Positions 34,451 to 43,616 of a stretch of 64,000 nucleotides of DNA are shown piece after piece. The position numbers and the translations under genes were made by a program. A model generated the notes under the pieces. It saw only the letters and a list, made by a program, of their open reading frames with translations. It was not told the DNA's origin and searched no databases. The number at the start of each line of letters is the position of its first letter. Positions within the stretch are counted from its first letter, which is position 1. The DNA comes from Mesorhizobium sp. CU3. GTDB lineage: Bacteria; Pseudomonadota; Alphaproteobacteria; Rhizobiales; Rhizobiaceae. The stretch spans positions 1 through 64,000 of the forward strand of contig NZ_VFWX01000010.1 in the NCBI RefSeq assembly GCF_006442965.1, given 5' to 3'.

Positions 34451-36634
34451 CTACTGGGCGCTCGGGTGGCGTGCCGCATTGAGGTCATTCAGACCTCGCA
34501 ACGCGTCGTGGTTGCCGGTCGCGGCCGCGGCGCGGAATATCTGCTCGGCATCGGCGAAGCGGCGAAGCTTCAGGTAGGCGTAGCCACGCAGAACCATCAG
34601 TCCAGTGCGTTCGGGCGCGATGCGCGAGCGCTCGTCGAGCGCCAGGATCGTCTCGTTGTAGCGCCCTTGATCGAAAGCCGTGTTCGCCTGTGTCTCCAAG
34701 AGCGCCGTCCTGATCTCGACAGCGCGGTCTGAATCCATTGGCGCCTGCGAGGCCGAGATCGCGGCGCGATCAGTCAGGCCAGCGCGCAGATAGGCGAGGC
34801 TCTGGCCATAGGCGGCATCGGCTCGCGTCTTGCCGGACCCGCCGCGCAACGCGACCTCGAAGGCGGCGGCAGCCTCGACCGGACGGTTCACCTGCATCAG
34901 ACACCAGCCGCGCGACAGCGCCACGACCGGTAGCAGCGAGGACGGGTCGAGCGTGGTCGAACAACCGCGGGGCACCGGCTGGCCCCTCCCCGATCTTGCC
35001 ACGCGCGGGCTTTCCACCTCGCCTTGGCTTGCTTCTTCCTGGGCCGCAGGGCGCCGCCGCACCGGCTGATCCTCGGACGTGTCGTCTGGTGCTGCTGCGC
35101 GCGTCCTGCGCTTGCCCAACGCCGCCGTTTCGATGCTGCGCTCGCCGACCGTCGGAATCCGCTCAGAGCGGCCGGCCCAGGCGGTCTGGATCTCCTTCAC
35201 GCCCGCCTTGTCGCCGATCTTCCAGCGCGTCAGCGCCAGGCCATAGGCGGAAGGCTCGTCGTCCGGCTTCCAGTCGAGCGCCAGCTTGAACCATTGTGAC
35301 GCGGTCTGCGGCTGGTTGAGGGAATCGGCATACCAGCCGAGCTGCTGCGCCGAGGCGGCGTCCTTGTTGGCATAGACCTCCTGCACCATGCGCTGCAGCA
35401 CTTCAGGCTTGATTGGCGGCGGCGGCGTTACGGCGAGCAGATTAGCGATCGATGCCAGATAGACTTTGCGTGTGTCGTCGTCGGTGTTGCGCCACTGGTA
35501 GAGGATATCCTCGGCCTCAGCCGGCCGGTTCTCGTTGATCAAAGCGAGCGCCAAGCCTTGCGACGCTTTTGCGGTGTTTTCCTTGTCGCGTGCCTTGCGG
35601 AACCAGGTTTCGGCGGCTTGCGGATTGTCGCGCCGGACATAGTACCAGCCAAGCAAGAGGCTATCCGAAGCAAGTCCACCGTCCTTGGCCAGTTGCTCGA
35701 CCATTGCAATATCCGCGGCCGGGATGACCAACTTGGCATCGGCGTCGGCATTGGCAACGCTCTGCCTGGCGATATCGCCACGCAGAGCCGCGAATTCGCC
35801 CTTGCCGTCCGGCGTCTTCTGCTCGGTCGCCAGGAGCAAATCGAGGTTCTGCCGCGACAACAGCGGCAGCGCCTTCTGGACGGTGGCGTAGCGCTCTTCG
35901 GGCTTCTTGCAATTGTTCAGGATGTAGAGATAGGCGTCCTTGGCGCGGTCCTCGCGCTTGGTGCTGGCGAAAGCCTCGGCGACGCGCCACAGCACATCGA
36001 CATCGCCGCAGGTGAGCAGGCTGGGATTGGTCGAACCGACGCGGATGACCGCATCGTACTGCTTCAGGTTGGAGGCGTTGACCAGTTGTTCGCGCGCTTC
36101 GGCCACGGCCAGCCGCTGCATCAGGTCGGCCGGCGGCTGCCAGCCGGCCTGGGCGGTCTGCCGGTCGGCGATCGCCTTGCGCAGCTCCGGCAACTTGCCG
36201 TCGGAATAGAGCTTCCACATCTGGTCGAGTTGCGGATCGCCTTCCTTGCGCACGGCAAGTGGATTCTCTGGCGGCGTCCAGTCCGGATAGAGCGCCTTCA
36301 GCCGCGCGATCTCGGCGTTGAGCCGTTTGGTGTCGCCCTTGGAGGCGAAGTAGCGCAGCGCCGTCTCGTCTACTTTTTGCGACGAGGCAGGCACCGTGGA
36401 TTCCGCCGCGGTCGCGGCCGGAGCTGCATCCGCCTTGGCCGGCAGATCGTCGCGATCGGCCACCGCGATTGGTTTCGGATAGCCATCCTGCCGCGCCTGG
36501 GTGCCGGCCGGCTGCGCAACATTGGGCAAGGTAACGGGGGGCAAGGTGACGGGGCTCGAGAAATAGCCGCCCTGATGCAGCACCACCGCGCCGAGCAACG
36601 CCGTTCCGGCGGCTATGAAGACGGTGGGCTTCAT
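34451..36634 (-). CDS. TPR-repeat protein of the cellulose operon
   Basis: This 727-aa protein has an N-terminal hydrophobic segment (VFIAAGTALLGAVVLHQGGYF, a signal or anchor) and a Pro/Ala-rich stretch to about residue 85. Many degenerate TPR-like helices follow (for example YVRRDNPQAAETWFRKARDKENTAKASQGLALALINENRPAEAEDIL). A charged Arg/Glu-rich insert lies near residues 510-550. It follows bcsZ with an ATGA overlap, so it belongs to the cellulose operon in the place of BcsC. Unlike BcsC (about 1,150 aa) it ends in TPRs with no visible C-terminal beta-barrel. The start at 36634 has GGAG upstream. Confidence 0.88.
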   Translation of the reverse strand: MKPTVFIAAGTALLGAVVLHQGGYFSSPVTLPPVTLPNVAQPAGTQARQDGYPKPIAVADRDDLPAKADAAPAATAAESTVPASSQKVDETALRYFASKGDTKRLNAEIARLKALYPDWTPPENPLAVRKEGDPQLDQMWKLYSDGKLPELRKAIADRQTAQAGWQPPADLMQRLAVAEAREQLVNASNLKQYDAVIRVGSTNPSLLTCGDVDVLWRVAEAFASTKREDRAKDAYLYILNNCKKPEERYATVQKALPLLSRQNLDLLLATEQKTPDGKGEFAALRGDIARQSVANADADAKLVIPAADIAMVEQLAKDGGLASDSLLLGWYYVRRDNPQAAETWFRKARDKENTAKASQGLALALINENRPAEAEDILYQWRNTDDDTRKVYLASIANLLAVTPPPPIKPEVLQRMVQEVYANKDAASAQQLGWYADSLNQPQTASQWFKLALDWKPDDEPSAYGLALTRWKIGDKAGVKEIQTAWAGRSERIPTVGERSIETAALGKRRTRAAAPDDTSEDQPVRRRPAAQEEASQGEVESPRVARSGRGQPVPRGCSTTLDPSSLLPVVALSRGWCLMQVNRPVEAAAAFEVALRGGSGKTRADAAYGQSLAYLRAGLTDRAAISASQAPMDSDRAVEIRTALLETQANTAFDQGRYNETILALDERSRIAPERTGLMVLRGYAYLKLRRFADAEQIFRAAAATGNHDALRGLNDLNAARHPSAQ

Positions 36635-37689
36635 AAGCACTCCGGATGGTGGCGGCGCGCATAGGCCAGCGCCAGCAGTTGCAAGGTCGACGGATAGTAG
36701 TCGGTCGGCTGGAAAGTCCTCAGGTCGTCGGCCAGCGGCTTGCCGTCGAGGACGCAGGAAACCAGCGCCGGGATTATGCGATAGCCGGTGTCGGTCAGCA
36801 GTTCCCTGGTCTCACCGGTGGCGATGTCGACGACGCGGACGCGCCCCTGGTCGTCGGTCATGCCTGCGGCGAAGGGTGCAAGCAGGCCGCGGTCACGAAT
36901 GCCGGCCCGCACCAGATAAAGCGGGACCCGAACCGCGTTGTAGCTGAATTCCTGCGGAAAACCGTCCGCGACTGCCGGCTTGGTTTTCAGCGAGACCCAG
37001 TCCGGCGGCAGGCTCGACGGTCCAATCTTCATGGCTGCGGCGAGCAGAAGCTTGCCGTTGGCGGCAAGCTGGTCCCACGGTCCCTTCGGCGCGAGTTCCG
37101 CCATGACCGGAAGCGCCTCGAAGACCCAGTAGGACGGGTTGACGACGGGACCGTCGGCGCGATCGCCGGAGCCGAAGCCGGCATTGCCGGGTTTCAGAAG
37201 CACGAGGTCGCCGACCGTATCAAGGCTACCTGCGGCAAGCGCCATCGCGATAGCGGTCGCCCCCTGCTTCAGGTCCGGGCGGCGCCAGGCCTCGCCGGCA
37301 AGCGCTAGGCCATAAGCGATGAGAATATCGCCGTCTGTGGCGTTGTTGGTGTCTCTGATATGCGGCTTTGTGGCGGGATCCCATTTCCAGGCCGCAAGGC
37401 CGTCGTCGCGGACCATCATCTCCGTGCGCGTGAACGCCCAGATGCGGTCGAAATCACCCCGGTTGCCGGCAAGATAGGACAAAAGCAGTCCGTACCCCTG
37501 ACCTTCGCTGTGACTAATCCCTCCATTGGCGTTGTCGACGATTCGTCCGACCGGGTCGAGGAACTTTTCCTTGTAGGCCGACCACTCCGCCGGCGTGATC
37601 GCCGCAGCCGCAAGGCCCGGCCGGACCGGCGCGAGCAGCGCGAAGAGCATGGCAAAGGCGAGAAGAAGCGCGTGGTTCGAAATGCTCAC
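36631..37689 (-). CDS. bcsZ: Periplasmic endoglucanase, glycoside hydrolase family 8
   Basis: BcsZ (CelC/CelY) is the periplasmic endo-1,4-beta-glucanase of cellulose operons, needed for proper cellulose export and crystallinity. The 352-aa protein has a signal peptide (about residues 1-27, ending GLAAA). The GH8 catalytic region shows the acid Glu in GGISHSEGQGYGLLLSYLAG (near residue 62) and the base Asp in NNATDGDILIAYGLALAG (near 119). It overlaps bcsB and the TPR gene by 4 nt at each end, so the three are coupled. Confidence 0.95.
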   Translation of the reverse strand: MSISNHALLLAFAMLFALLAPVRPGLAAAAITPAEWSAYKEKFLDPVGRIVDNANGGISHSEGQGYGLLLSYLAGNRGDFDRIWAFTRTEMMVRDDGLAAWKWDPATKPHIRDTNNATDGDILIAYGLALAGEAWRRPDLKQGATAIAMALAAGSLDTVGDLVLLKPGNAGFGSGDRADGPVVNPSYWVFEALPVMAELAPKGPWDQLAANGKLLLAAAMKIGPSSLPPDWVSLKTKPAVADGFPQEFSYNAVRVPLYLVRAGIRDRGLLAPFAAGMTDDQGRVRVVDIATGETRELLTDTGYRIIPALVSCVLDGKPLADDLRTFQPTDYYPSTLQLLALAYARRHHPECL

Positions 37690-40064
37690 CTGCGACGCCC
37701 CAGTGATCTGAGCAGTCCCGCCGTGGCGAACCCCAGAAGGATAGACAGCACGGTCAGCACCACCGCGTAGGACAGCGCGTTCGCCGACAGCCAGTTGGCG
37801 ACGATGAGGCGGTAATTGGCTAGCGAGAACGGCTGCGTCTCTATGAAGCTGAAATGCGTAACCGGCAGCGTGACGACCTTGTCGTCGGCGGAATCGACAG
37901 TCGTCAGATGGCCGCCCAGCTGCCGCCAGGTGCGTTGCTGGGTCAAGGTGCGCACACCTTCACGCAAGGCGGCGGCGCTTGGCGCAGTGATCAGCGTCCA
38001 GGTGCCGCCGGCGGTTGGGCTGGCCTCTTGCGCGACGAGCAGGCTGGCGCTGCCTTGCGGCGTGTATTCGGCCGGCCTGCCGGGGAAGATGCTGAAAGAG
38101 TCCGTCGAGATGTTGAACGTCCGGGTCATCCAGTCTTCGAAGGAGCCGATCTGCCCGCGCCAGCCGCTGCCGCGCAACTTCTGGCGCCACTCGTCGAAGG
38201 TGGCATCGGTGCTGGGCTTGATCGACGCGACCGCCTCGCCCCAGCCCGAGGAAGAGTTGGCGGAGACCCCGACCTGCGCCAGCACGGTCGGCGGAACCTG
38301 CGACAACGAACTGAGGAAGACGGCGTTGCGTTCTGCCACCGCGGTCGGCGCGGTCGAAGCATCGACCGGGATCAGACGGCCGGCGGCGACCGACATGCGC
38401 GCCAGCAGCGTCACGCCCGCCGAGACCGTCTCCGATTGGGCGCGGTCCATGATCAGCGGCAGCGGATAGTCTACCCGGCTATAGGGAAAGCCGGTGCCGC
38501 TAATGGCGGCGAGGTCCGGGGTTCGCGCCACCCGGGCGAAGTCGGGCATGACGAATTCAGAGGTGTCGAAGACCACGAAGCGTTGGCCACCCGACGCCGT
38601 GGCGCCGGGGGCACAGACCGCGTCGGCCTGGGTGAGTAGCACCGCCTCGATGGCGATATTGTTGTCGCCCGGCCGGAAGTGCCGCATCGTCACCTTGATC
38701 GGCAGATGGCGCAGGATCTCGCCGCCCGCCGTGGTGATCGGCACGGTGGCGGCGATGTTGTCGTTGACATAGATGTCGATGTGGCTGCCCGGCAGCACAT
38801 CCTGCGAGTAGGCGGCGTCAAGCAGGATGGTGGCCTGGCCATAGGACCGGGCATAGAAATCGGCCGGCACGCCGACGGCGAAATCGGCGCGCACCCGGCG
38901 CCCCGAGAATTCCAGCGTGCTCACGCCGAGGTCGGAGAATTTGAGATTGTTGGCGCCCTGCAGCATCGGCACGTCGGGTGTGCGCCAGTTGCGCGTGCCG
39001 AGGCTGGTGCGCAGGCTGCCGACCGGCCGATCGACCTGCTTGGCGATGTCGTCGATCGCCATGTCGACGGCCTGCCAGGTCGGCCCGCTGATCACCAGGG
39101 TCGAAGGGCCGAGCTTCGGATCGTCGACGACCGTGGCAACCGGTCCTGCCTCAGCGCCCTGGGGCAGCGCGGAAAGCACCTTGGCGACATCCGCGGCCGG
39201 ACCGAGCACCACATTGGCGACGCCGGGACCAGCCTCGGGGGAATCGTCCTCGCTGACTTCGAAGGCCTGGTTCGGCATGTTGGCCATCAGCGCCAGCGCC
39301 TCGCCAAGCCGCACCGTCGACGGTGTCGAGACGGCCTGCGCCATGGACGGCACGATGAGGTTGAAGGTCGTGGCACCGCTTTCGTCGACGCCGATGGCGC
39401 GCAAATCCTCGACCCGCTTCCAGCGGCCGGCGTCCACCCCTTCGAACGCCAGGAAGGTGCGGGCAAGATCGATCTGTGTCCACAATTCGTAGGTCGATTG
39501 GATGCTGCAGTCGGTGCGGTGCCGCTGCACCGCGGAGATGACGATATCGTTCAACCCGGCGTGCAGCACCTTCGGCGGTACCGTGGCGACGATGTCGGCT
39601 GGGTTGTCCGACGCCGCTATCGGCTCGTCGACGACTGCGATGCCGTTGATCGACACGGCCATGCGCGAGGACTCCGGCGCCACGACGATAGCGTTCTGGT
39701 AGCCGAGATGGAGCTCGCTGGCGGCAGCCGCCTGTTCGGGCGTGAGGAAGACCGACCAGGAGCGTTGCGCATATTCGCCGGCCAGCACCAGTTCGGTGAA
39801 AGGCACGAGATAGCGTCTCGATGGCTCTGCAGCAGCCGTCGGTTCGACCGGCGCCGGATTGCTCGCGGCCGGCAGTGTTGCCCCAAGCGGCGTGGATGAA
39901 ACCGGCGGCGTGACGGCAGGCGGGGTACCCGACTGCATGGAGGGAGGCGTTGCAGATTGCGGCACGGGCGCGACGGCAGGTTTGTCGCCCGACATGTCGA
40001 ACGGCGTCTGCGCCACTGCCGGCGACGCCGCAAGGAGCAACAGAAGCAGGCAGGCGCTTCTCAT
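37686..40064 (-). CDS. bcsB: Cellulose synthase cyclic-di-GMP-associated subunit B
   Basis: BcsB is the periplasmic, membrane-anchored partner that guides the nascent glucan from BcsA. The 792-aa protein has a signal peptide (MRSACLLLLLLAASPAVAQ), a Pro-rich region to about residue 70, repeated carbohydrate-binding and ferredoxin-like modules, and one C-terminal membrane helix (YAVVLTVLSILLGFATAGLL, about 766-786). That helix completes the BcsA translocation unit. The start at 40064 overlaps the bcsA stop (ATGA); the longer ORF to 40499 is shadow of bcsA. Confidence 0.95.
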   Translation of the reverse strand: MRSACLLLLLLAASPAVAQTPFDMSGDKPAVAPVPQSATPPSMQSGTPPAVTPPVSSTPLGATLPAASNPAPVEPTAAAEPSRRYLVPFTELVLAGEYAQRSWSVFLTPEQAAAASELHLGYQNAIVVAPESSRMAVSINGIAVVDEPIAASDNPADIVATVPPKVLHAGLNDIVISAVQRHRTDCSIQSTYELWTQIDLARTFLAFEGVDAGRWKRVEDLRAIGVDESGATTFNLIVPSMAQAVSTPSTVRLGEALALMANMPNQAFEVSEDDSPEAGPGVANVVLGPAADVAKVLSALPQGAEAGPVATVVDDPKLGPSTLVISGPTWQAVDMAIDDIAKQVDRPVGSLRTSLGTRNWRTPDVPMLQGANNLKFSDLGVSTLEFSGRRVRADFAVGVPADFYARSYGQATILLDAAYSQDVLPGSHIDIYVNDNIAATVPITTAGGEILRHLPIKVTMRHFRPGDNNIAIEAVLLTQADAVCAPGATASGGQRFVVFDTSEFVMPDFARVARTPDLAAISGTGFPYSRVDYPLPLIMDRAQSETVSAGVTLLARMSVAAGRLIPVDASTAPTAVAERNAVFLSSLSQVPPTVLAQVGVSANSSSGWGEAVASIKPSTDATFDEWRQKLRGSGWRGQIGSFEDWMTRTFNISTDSFSIFPGRPAEYTPQGSASLLVAQEASPTAGGTWTLITAPSAAALREGVRTLTQQRTWRQLGGHLTTVDSADDKVVTLPVTHFSFIETQPFSLANYRLIVANWLSANALSYAVVLTVLSILLGFATAGLLRSLGRRR

Positions 40065-42256
40065 GGCCGCTTCTCCGCGAGTTGCCCGACCGGCGCCTGT
40101 GCCTTCCTGCCGCTGATGTCGCGCCAGAAATAGACCAGCCCGCGATAGGTCTGGTAGATCGCCAGCCGCAGGAACCAGGCGGTGCCGCGCAGCAGGCCCG
40201 GATTGCCGCGGCGCGACAGCTGGAACTGCTCCCACTGTTTGGAATTGGCGAAGATCAGATCGGCGACCAGCCGGTGATGCACGGCTTCGCTCGGCTGGTA
40301 GAGGCAGCCCACCGCGATGCCGTCGGTTGTCCGCTCGAAATTGCGGATGGTAACCGGCAGCACGGCCTCGGTGCCGTCGGCAAACATCTTGAAGCGGATG
40401 CCGGCCCTGGCGTCCTTGGCCAGATCCTCGAGTTCCGCGCCGAGAACGGTGAGGCGCGCGCCGAAGGCCGAGACATTCTCGATCGTGCCCTTGAACCACT
40501 TGCCGTTGATCTCGAAATCGGCGCGCCGGCTGACCTTGACGCGCCTGGTGGCGGCGCGCTCGCCGCGCTCGGAGACGACCCCCAGCGCGCAGCCGGCCAT
40601 GATGAGGTTGAGCAGGTTCCAGCCGCCGACGACCAGTGTGACGTCGGCCTTGTAGGGCTCGGCATAGACCTTGTAGACGGTCATCGCCACGCCGATCAGA
40701 AGCACGCCGAAGATGACGAAGAACGGCTTGCCGATCTCCGACAGCCGGCTGGTCGAGATCGACTCGTCCTTAGCGGTCACCTTGAAGGTCGGCTTGCGCG
40801 GATTGAGGATCACCGAAATGACGGCCGGCAGAAGATGCACGGTCTGCACATATTCGTAGAGCTCCGATATCCACGGCCAGCGGAAGGCGCCGTAGAGGTA
40901 GTTCTGCATCATCAAGTTCACGATCATGTAGCTCAGCGTGTAAGCCATGAACTCGCCGCCGGAGGCGGTGAATATCTGCAGGTCGAAGAACAGGTAGAAG
41001 AGCGGCGCGACCAGGAAGATGGCGCGCGGGAACGGGAACAGCCAAAACAGCGTCGACGACATGTAGCAGAGGCGCTGCGGGATCGAGAGGCCCCGCTTCA
41101 GCGGCGGGAAGCGGAAGCGCAGGATCTGCATCATGCCCTGCGCCCAGCGGCTGCGCTGGCCGATGAAGGAGGCGAACGTGGCAGGCTGCAGGCCGGCGAT
41201 CAGCGGCTTGTCGACATAGACGCTGTGCCAGCCGCGCGCGTGAAGCTCGACCGCCGTCTCGCAATCCTCGGTGATGCTGACGCCGCTGAAGCCGTTGGTC
41301 TCGACCAGCGCCGAACGCCTGAGCACCGCCGCCGAGCCGCAGAAGAAGGAGGCGTTCCACTTGTCCAGCCCGCGCTGGATGATGCCGTAGAACATCTCGT
41401 TCTCCGACGGCATCTTCTCGAAGGTCCGCAGATTGCGCTCGACCGGGTCAGGGTTGAGGAAGAAATGCGGCGTCTGCACCAGGAACAGGCGCGGATCCTC
41501 GTCGAAATAGCCGACGGTCTCCTTCAGGAAATCGCGCGCCGGCGCGTGGTCGGCGTCGAAGACGGCGATCAGTTCGCCGGTCGATTGCGAAAGCCCGTTG
41601 TTGAGGTTGCCGGCCTTGGCGTGCTCGTTGCGGTCCCGCGTCAGGTAGTTGACGCCGAGATCGGCGGCGAGCTTCTGCAGTTGCGCGTTGCGGCGCTCGG
41701 CATTGTTGGCGTCGACGATGCGGTCCGAGTTGCGCTTCTGCAGCGTACCGCCGTCGTCGAGCAGCCAGACGGTGAACCGGTCCGGCGGATAGTCCATGCC
41801 GCGCGCCGCCGCCATGGTGTTGGCAAGCAGTTCGGGGTCCTCGTTATAGGTCGGGATGAAGACGTCGACGGTCGGCAGGCGGTCGTTGGAATTGGCGCGC
41901 GACGGGCGTGAGGGCAGCGGTAGCGCGACGACGAAAAGGCTCAGCGCCAGCATCATCACGCTGTAGAGTTCGGCGAGATAGAGCAGCACGCCGGGGATGA
42001 AGTTTTCGAGCTGGTTGATCGGCGGCAGCGTCGAGGTGGTGCGCCAATAGACATAGCGCATGACGATCGCGGTACCGAAGGCAAGCGCGACCAGCCGCCA
42101 GATACCGTCGGGCCGCACCAGCTTGAGGATCATCATGGCGACGAGCACGCTCATCGAGGCGACGAGTTGCGTCTCCAGGCTGATCGGCAGCGACACCATG
42201 GTCAGCACGCAGATCGATGCCAACGCCCATTGCAAAACGATCAGGAACTTCCGCAT
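40061..42256 (-). CDS. bcsA: Cellulose synthase catalytic subunit
   Basis: BcsA polymerises UDP-glucose into cellulose and extrudes it through its own membrane channel. The 731-aa protein has N-terminal membrane helices, a GT2 core and a C-terminal PilZ domain. The GT2 core shows FIPTYNEDPELL (first Asp, about residue 148-160), FDADHAPARD (DxD), ITEDCETAV (TED) and QRSRWAQGM (QxxRW). The PilZ domain has RRVKVSRRADFEI and the NVSAFGARL turn, near residues 575-610. PilZ implies activation by cyclic-di-GMP. It lies 185 bp downstream of bcsN and is coupled to bcsB. Confidence 0.98.
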   Translation of the reverse strand: MRKFLIVLQWALASICVLTMVSLPISLETQLVASMSVLVAMMILKLVRPDGIWRLVALAFGTAIVMRYVYWRTTSTLPPINQLENFIPGVLLYLAELYSVMMLALSLFVVALPLPSRPSRANSNDRLPTVDVFIPTYNEDPELLANTMAAARGMDYPPDRFTVWLLDDGGTLQKRNSDRIVDANNAERRNAQLQKLAADLGVNYLTRDRNEHAKAGNLNNGLSQSTGELIAVFDADHAPARDFLKETVGYFDEDPRLFLVQTPHFFLNPDPVERNLRTFEKMPSENEMFYGIIQRGLDKWNASFFCGSAAVLRRSALVETNGFSGVSITEDCETAVELHARGWHSVYVDKPLIAGLQPATFASFIGQRSRWAQGMMQILRFRFPPLKRGLSIPQRLCYMSSTLFWLFPFPRAIFLVAPLFYLFFDLQIFTASGGEFMAYTLSYMIVNLMMQNYLYGAFRWPWISELYEYVQTVHLLPAVISVILNPRKPTFKVTAKDESISTSRLSEIGKPFFVIFGVLLIGVAMTVYKVYAEPYKADVTLVVGGWNLLNLIMAGCALGVVSERGERAATRRVKVSRRADFEINGKWFKGTIENVSAFGARLTVLGAELEDLAKDARAGIRFKMFADGTEAVLPVTIRNFERTTDGIAVGCLYQPSEAVHHRLVADLIFANSKQWEQFQLSRRGNPGLLRGTAWFLRLAIYQTYRGLVYFWRDISGRKAQAPVGQLAEKRP

Positions 42257-42441
42257 TCAAGTGCCCCTGCAATCGGCATCGGCCACTAACGCCGCCGCGT
42301 GTCATACGCGCACTCTAAAGCGACCTCCCCTCGCCTCATCGCTGCCGTGTTCCGGTTTGGCGCTAAACCCACAACGCCCGCCCAGATTTCCCATTTCGGC
42401 CAGTTTTGCCTTGGGGATGGTTAACGAGTTGTTTCTCCCGG

Positions 42442-43467
42442 CTACTGATTGCAACCGGACGCGCCGGAATGTGCGCAAGGCGGCGGCGGAACGACCGTCG
42501 CAGGGCCCCCGGCCGCCGCGGAATCGGGTGGCGCTGGAACGGGCCCCGGCGCTTGCGAATCGGCCGTCTGTCCGCCCGGCGGCGGCGGCACGGTGGGGCC
42601 GATCGGCTGGTCCGGGTCCGGCGTCGCGGGAGCCTGCTCGGCCATGACACGCGGACGCGCGATTCGACGCACGGTTTTCGCCGGCGCGGCCTGCGGCGCG
42701 GTGACTGTTCCGAACTGCGTGGCGCCGAGCGGATAGATCGGATGCCCGGACTTGCCGATCGCATCGTCAGGCGCCGGCGCGTTGCCGTAAGGGTTCCAGT
42801 TGCGCGTCTTGAACGAGGAGGAAATCGTATAGCCGTACATGACGTCAAGCAGATGCTGCTCTGATGCATTCTGGTCGCAGAGTCGCAGCCTGACCTGAAC
42901 CGAGCCCTTGTTGCCGATCAGGGTCTCGGTCGAACCGGTCGAGGTAATGCGCTGCCAGCCATATAGGCAGGTGTCGCCCGAAGCGCTGCGGCCGACCGCA
43001 TAGCCGAACGGGCCGTACTTGTTCTGCACGTAGAAAGGCGAGCGCTGCATGCGGACACCGGGCAGCAACTGGCGCATCTCGGAGCCGACGTCGCCGATCG
43101 GCAGATAGCCGTCGCGCAGCCTGCTCTCGCCGGCAAGCGAAGCGTCGACCGGGCCGAACATCTGTACGCGAAGCATGTTCTGGCCGGGCGTGCGCGCCGA
43201 GGTCGACAAAAGGATGTCCTGCTCGGTGGCGTTGGCATAGCGCCGTTCCAGGACCGTCGTCACGACGGGTCCCCCAGGAGCCGGGTAGGCAAAGGCGGTT
43301 TCGGACGAAACGATGCTGGTGCCGGTGGAATTGGTGAGCGGCGGCGGGGATGCGCAACTCGCCAGGAAAAGAGCCGACGCGAGGCCCGCAAGCCCGAGAA
43401 AAACGCCAAGCGATCCGCCTGCATGGTGGCGGGCAGCGAAGATTTGGCGAGCCCCGGCAAATGTCAT
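42442..43467 (-). CDS. bcsN: Cellulose biosynthesis protein BcsN (lipoprotein)
   Basis: BcsN is a rhizobial cellulose-operon protein of unknown mechanism. This 341-aa copy has a lipobox (LASALFLASC, Cys near residue 38) after a long basic N-region, so it is a probable outer-membrane lipoprotein. The globular part contains ETAFAYPAPGGPVVTTVLERRYANATEQDILLSTSA in pattern and two Cys (GDTCLYGWQ, RLCDQN). The tail from about 255 is Pro/Gly/Ala-rich. The start at 43467 (ATG) is chosen; a TTG at 43509 is possible and neither has a good ribosome site. It is the first gene of the bcsNABZ-TPR run. Confidence 0.88.
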   Translation of the reverse strand: MTFAGARQIFAARHHAGGSLGVFLGLAGLASALFLASCASPPPLTNSTGTSIVSSETAFAYPAPGGPVVTTVLERRYANATEQDILLSTSARTPGQNMLRVQMFGPVDASLAGESRLRDGYLPIGDVGSEMRQLLPGVRMQRSPFYVQNKYGPFGYAVGRSASGDTCLYGWQRITSTGSTETLIGNKGSVQVRLRLCDQNASEQHLLDVMYGYTISSSFKTRNWNPYGNAPAPDDAIGKSGHPIYPLGATQFGTVTAPQAAPAKTVRRIARPRVMAEQAPATPDPDQPIGPTVPPPPGGQTADSQAPGPVPAPPDSAAAGGPATVVPPPPCAHSGASGCNQ

Positions 43468-43616
43468 GCGCGCGAAGCTAAGAGATTCGCCTTGATTAAC
43501 GAAGGACAAATGGGGTTCGCCCGATCAATGTGCGCGACAACCATGATACCGAGTCAAAAAGGTCACAGTGGGCTCCAAGACTGTCCCGAAAACTTTCGAA
43601 CGTCTAATATGCCCAC

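Noticed and set aside
37686..40499. 937-aa bcsB ORF starting at 40499
   Set aside because: The N-terminal third is an antiparallel-frame reading of bcsA; a signal peptide begins at 40064.
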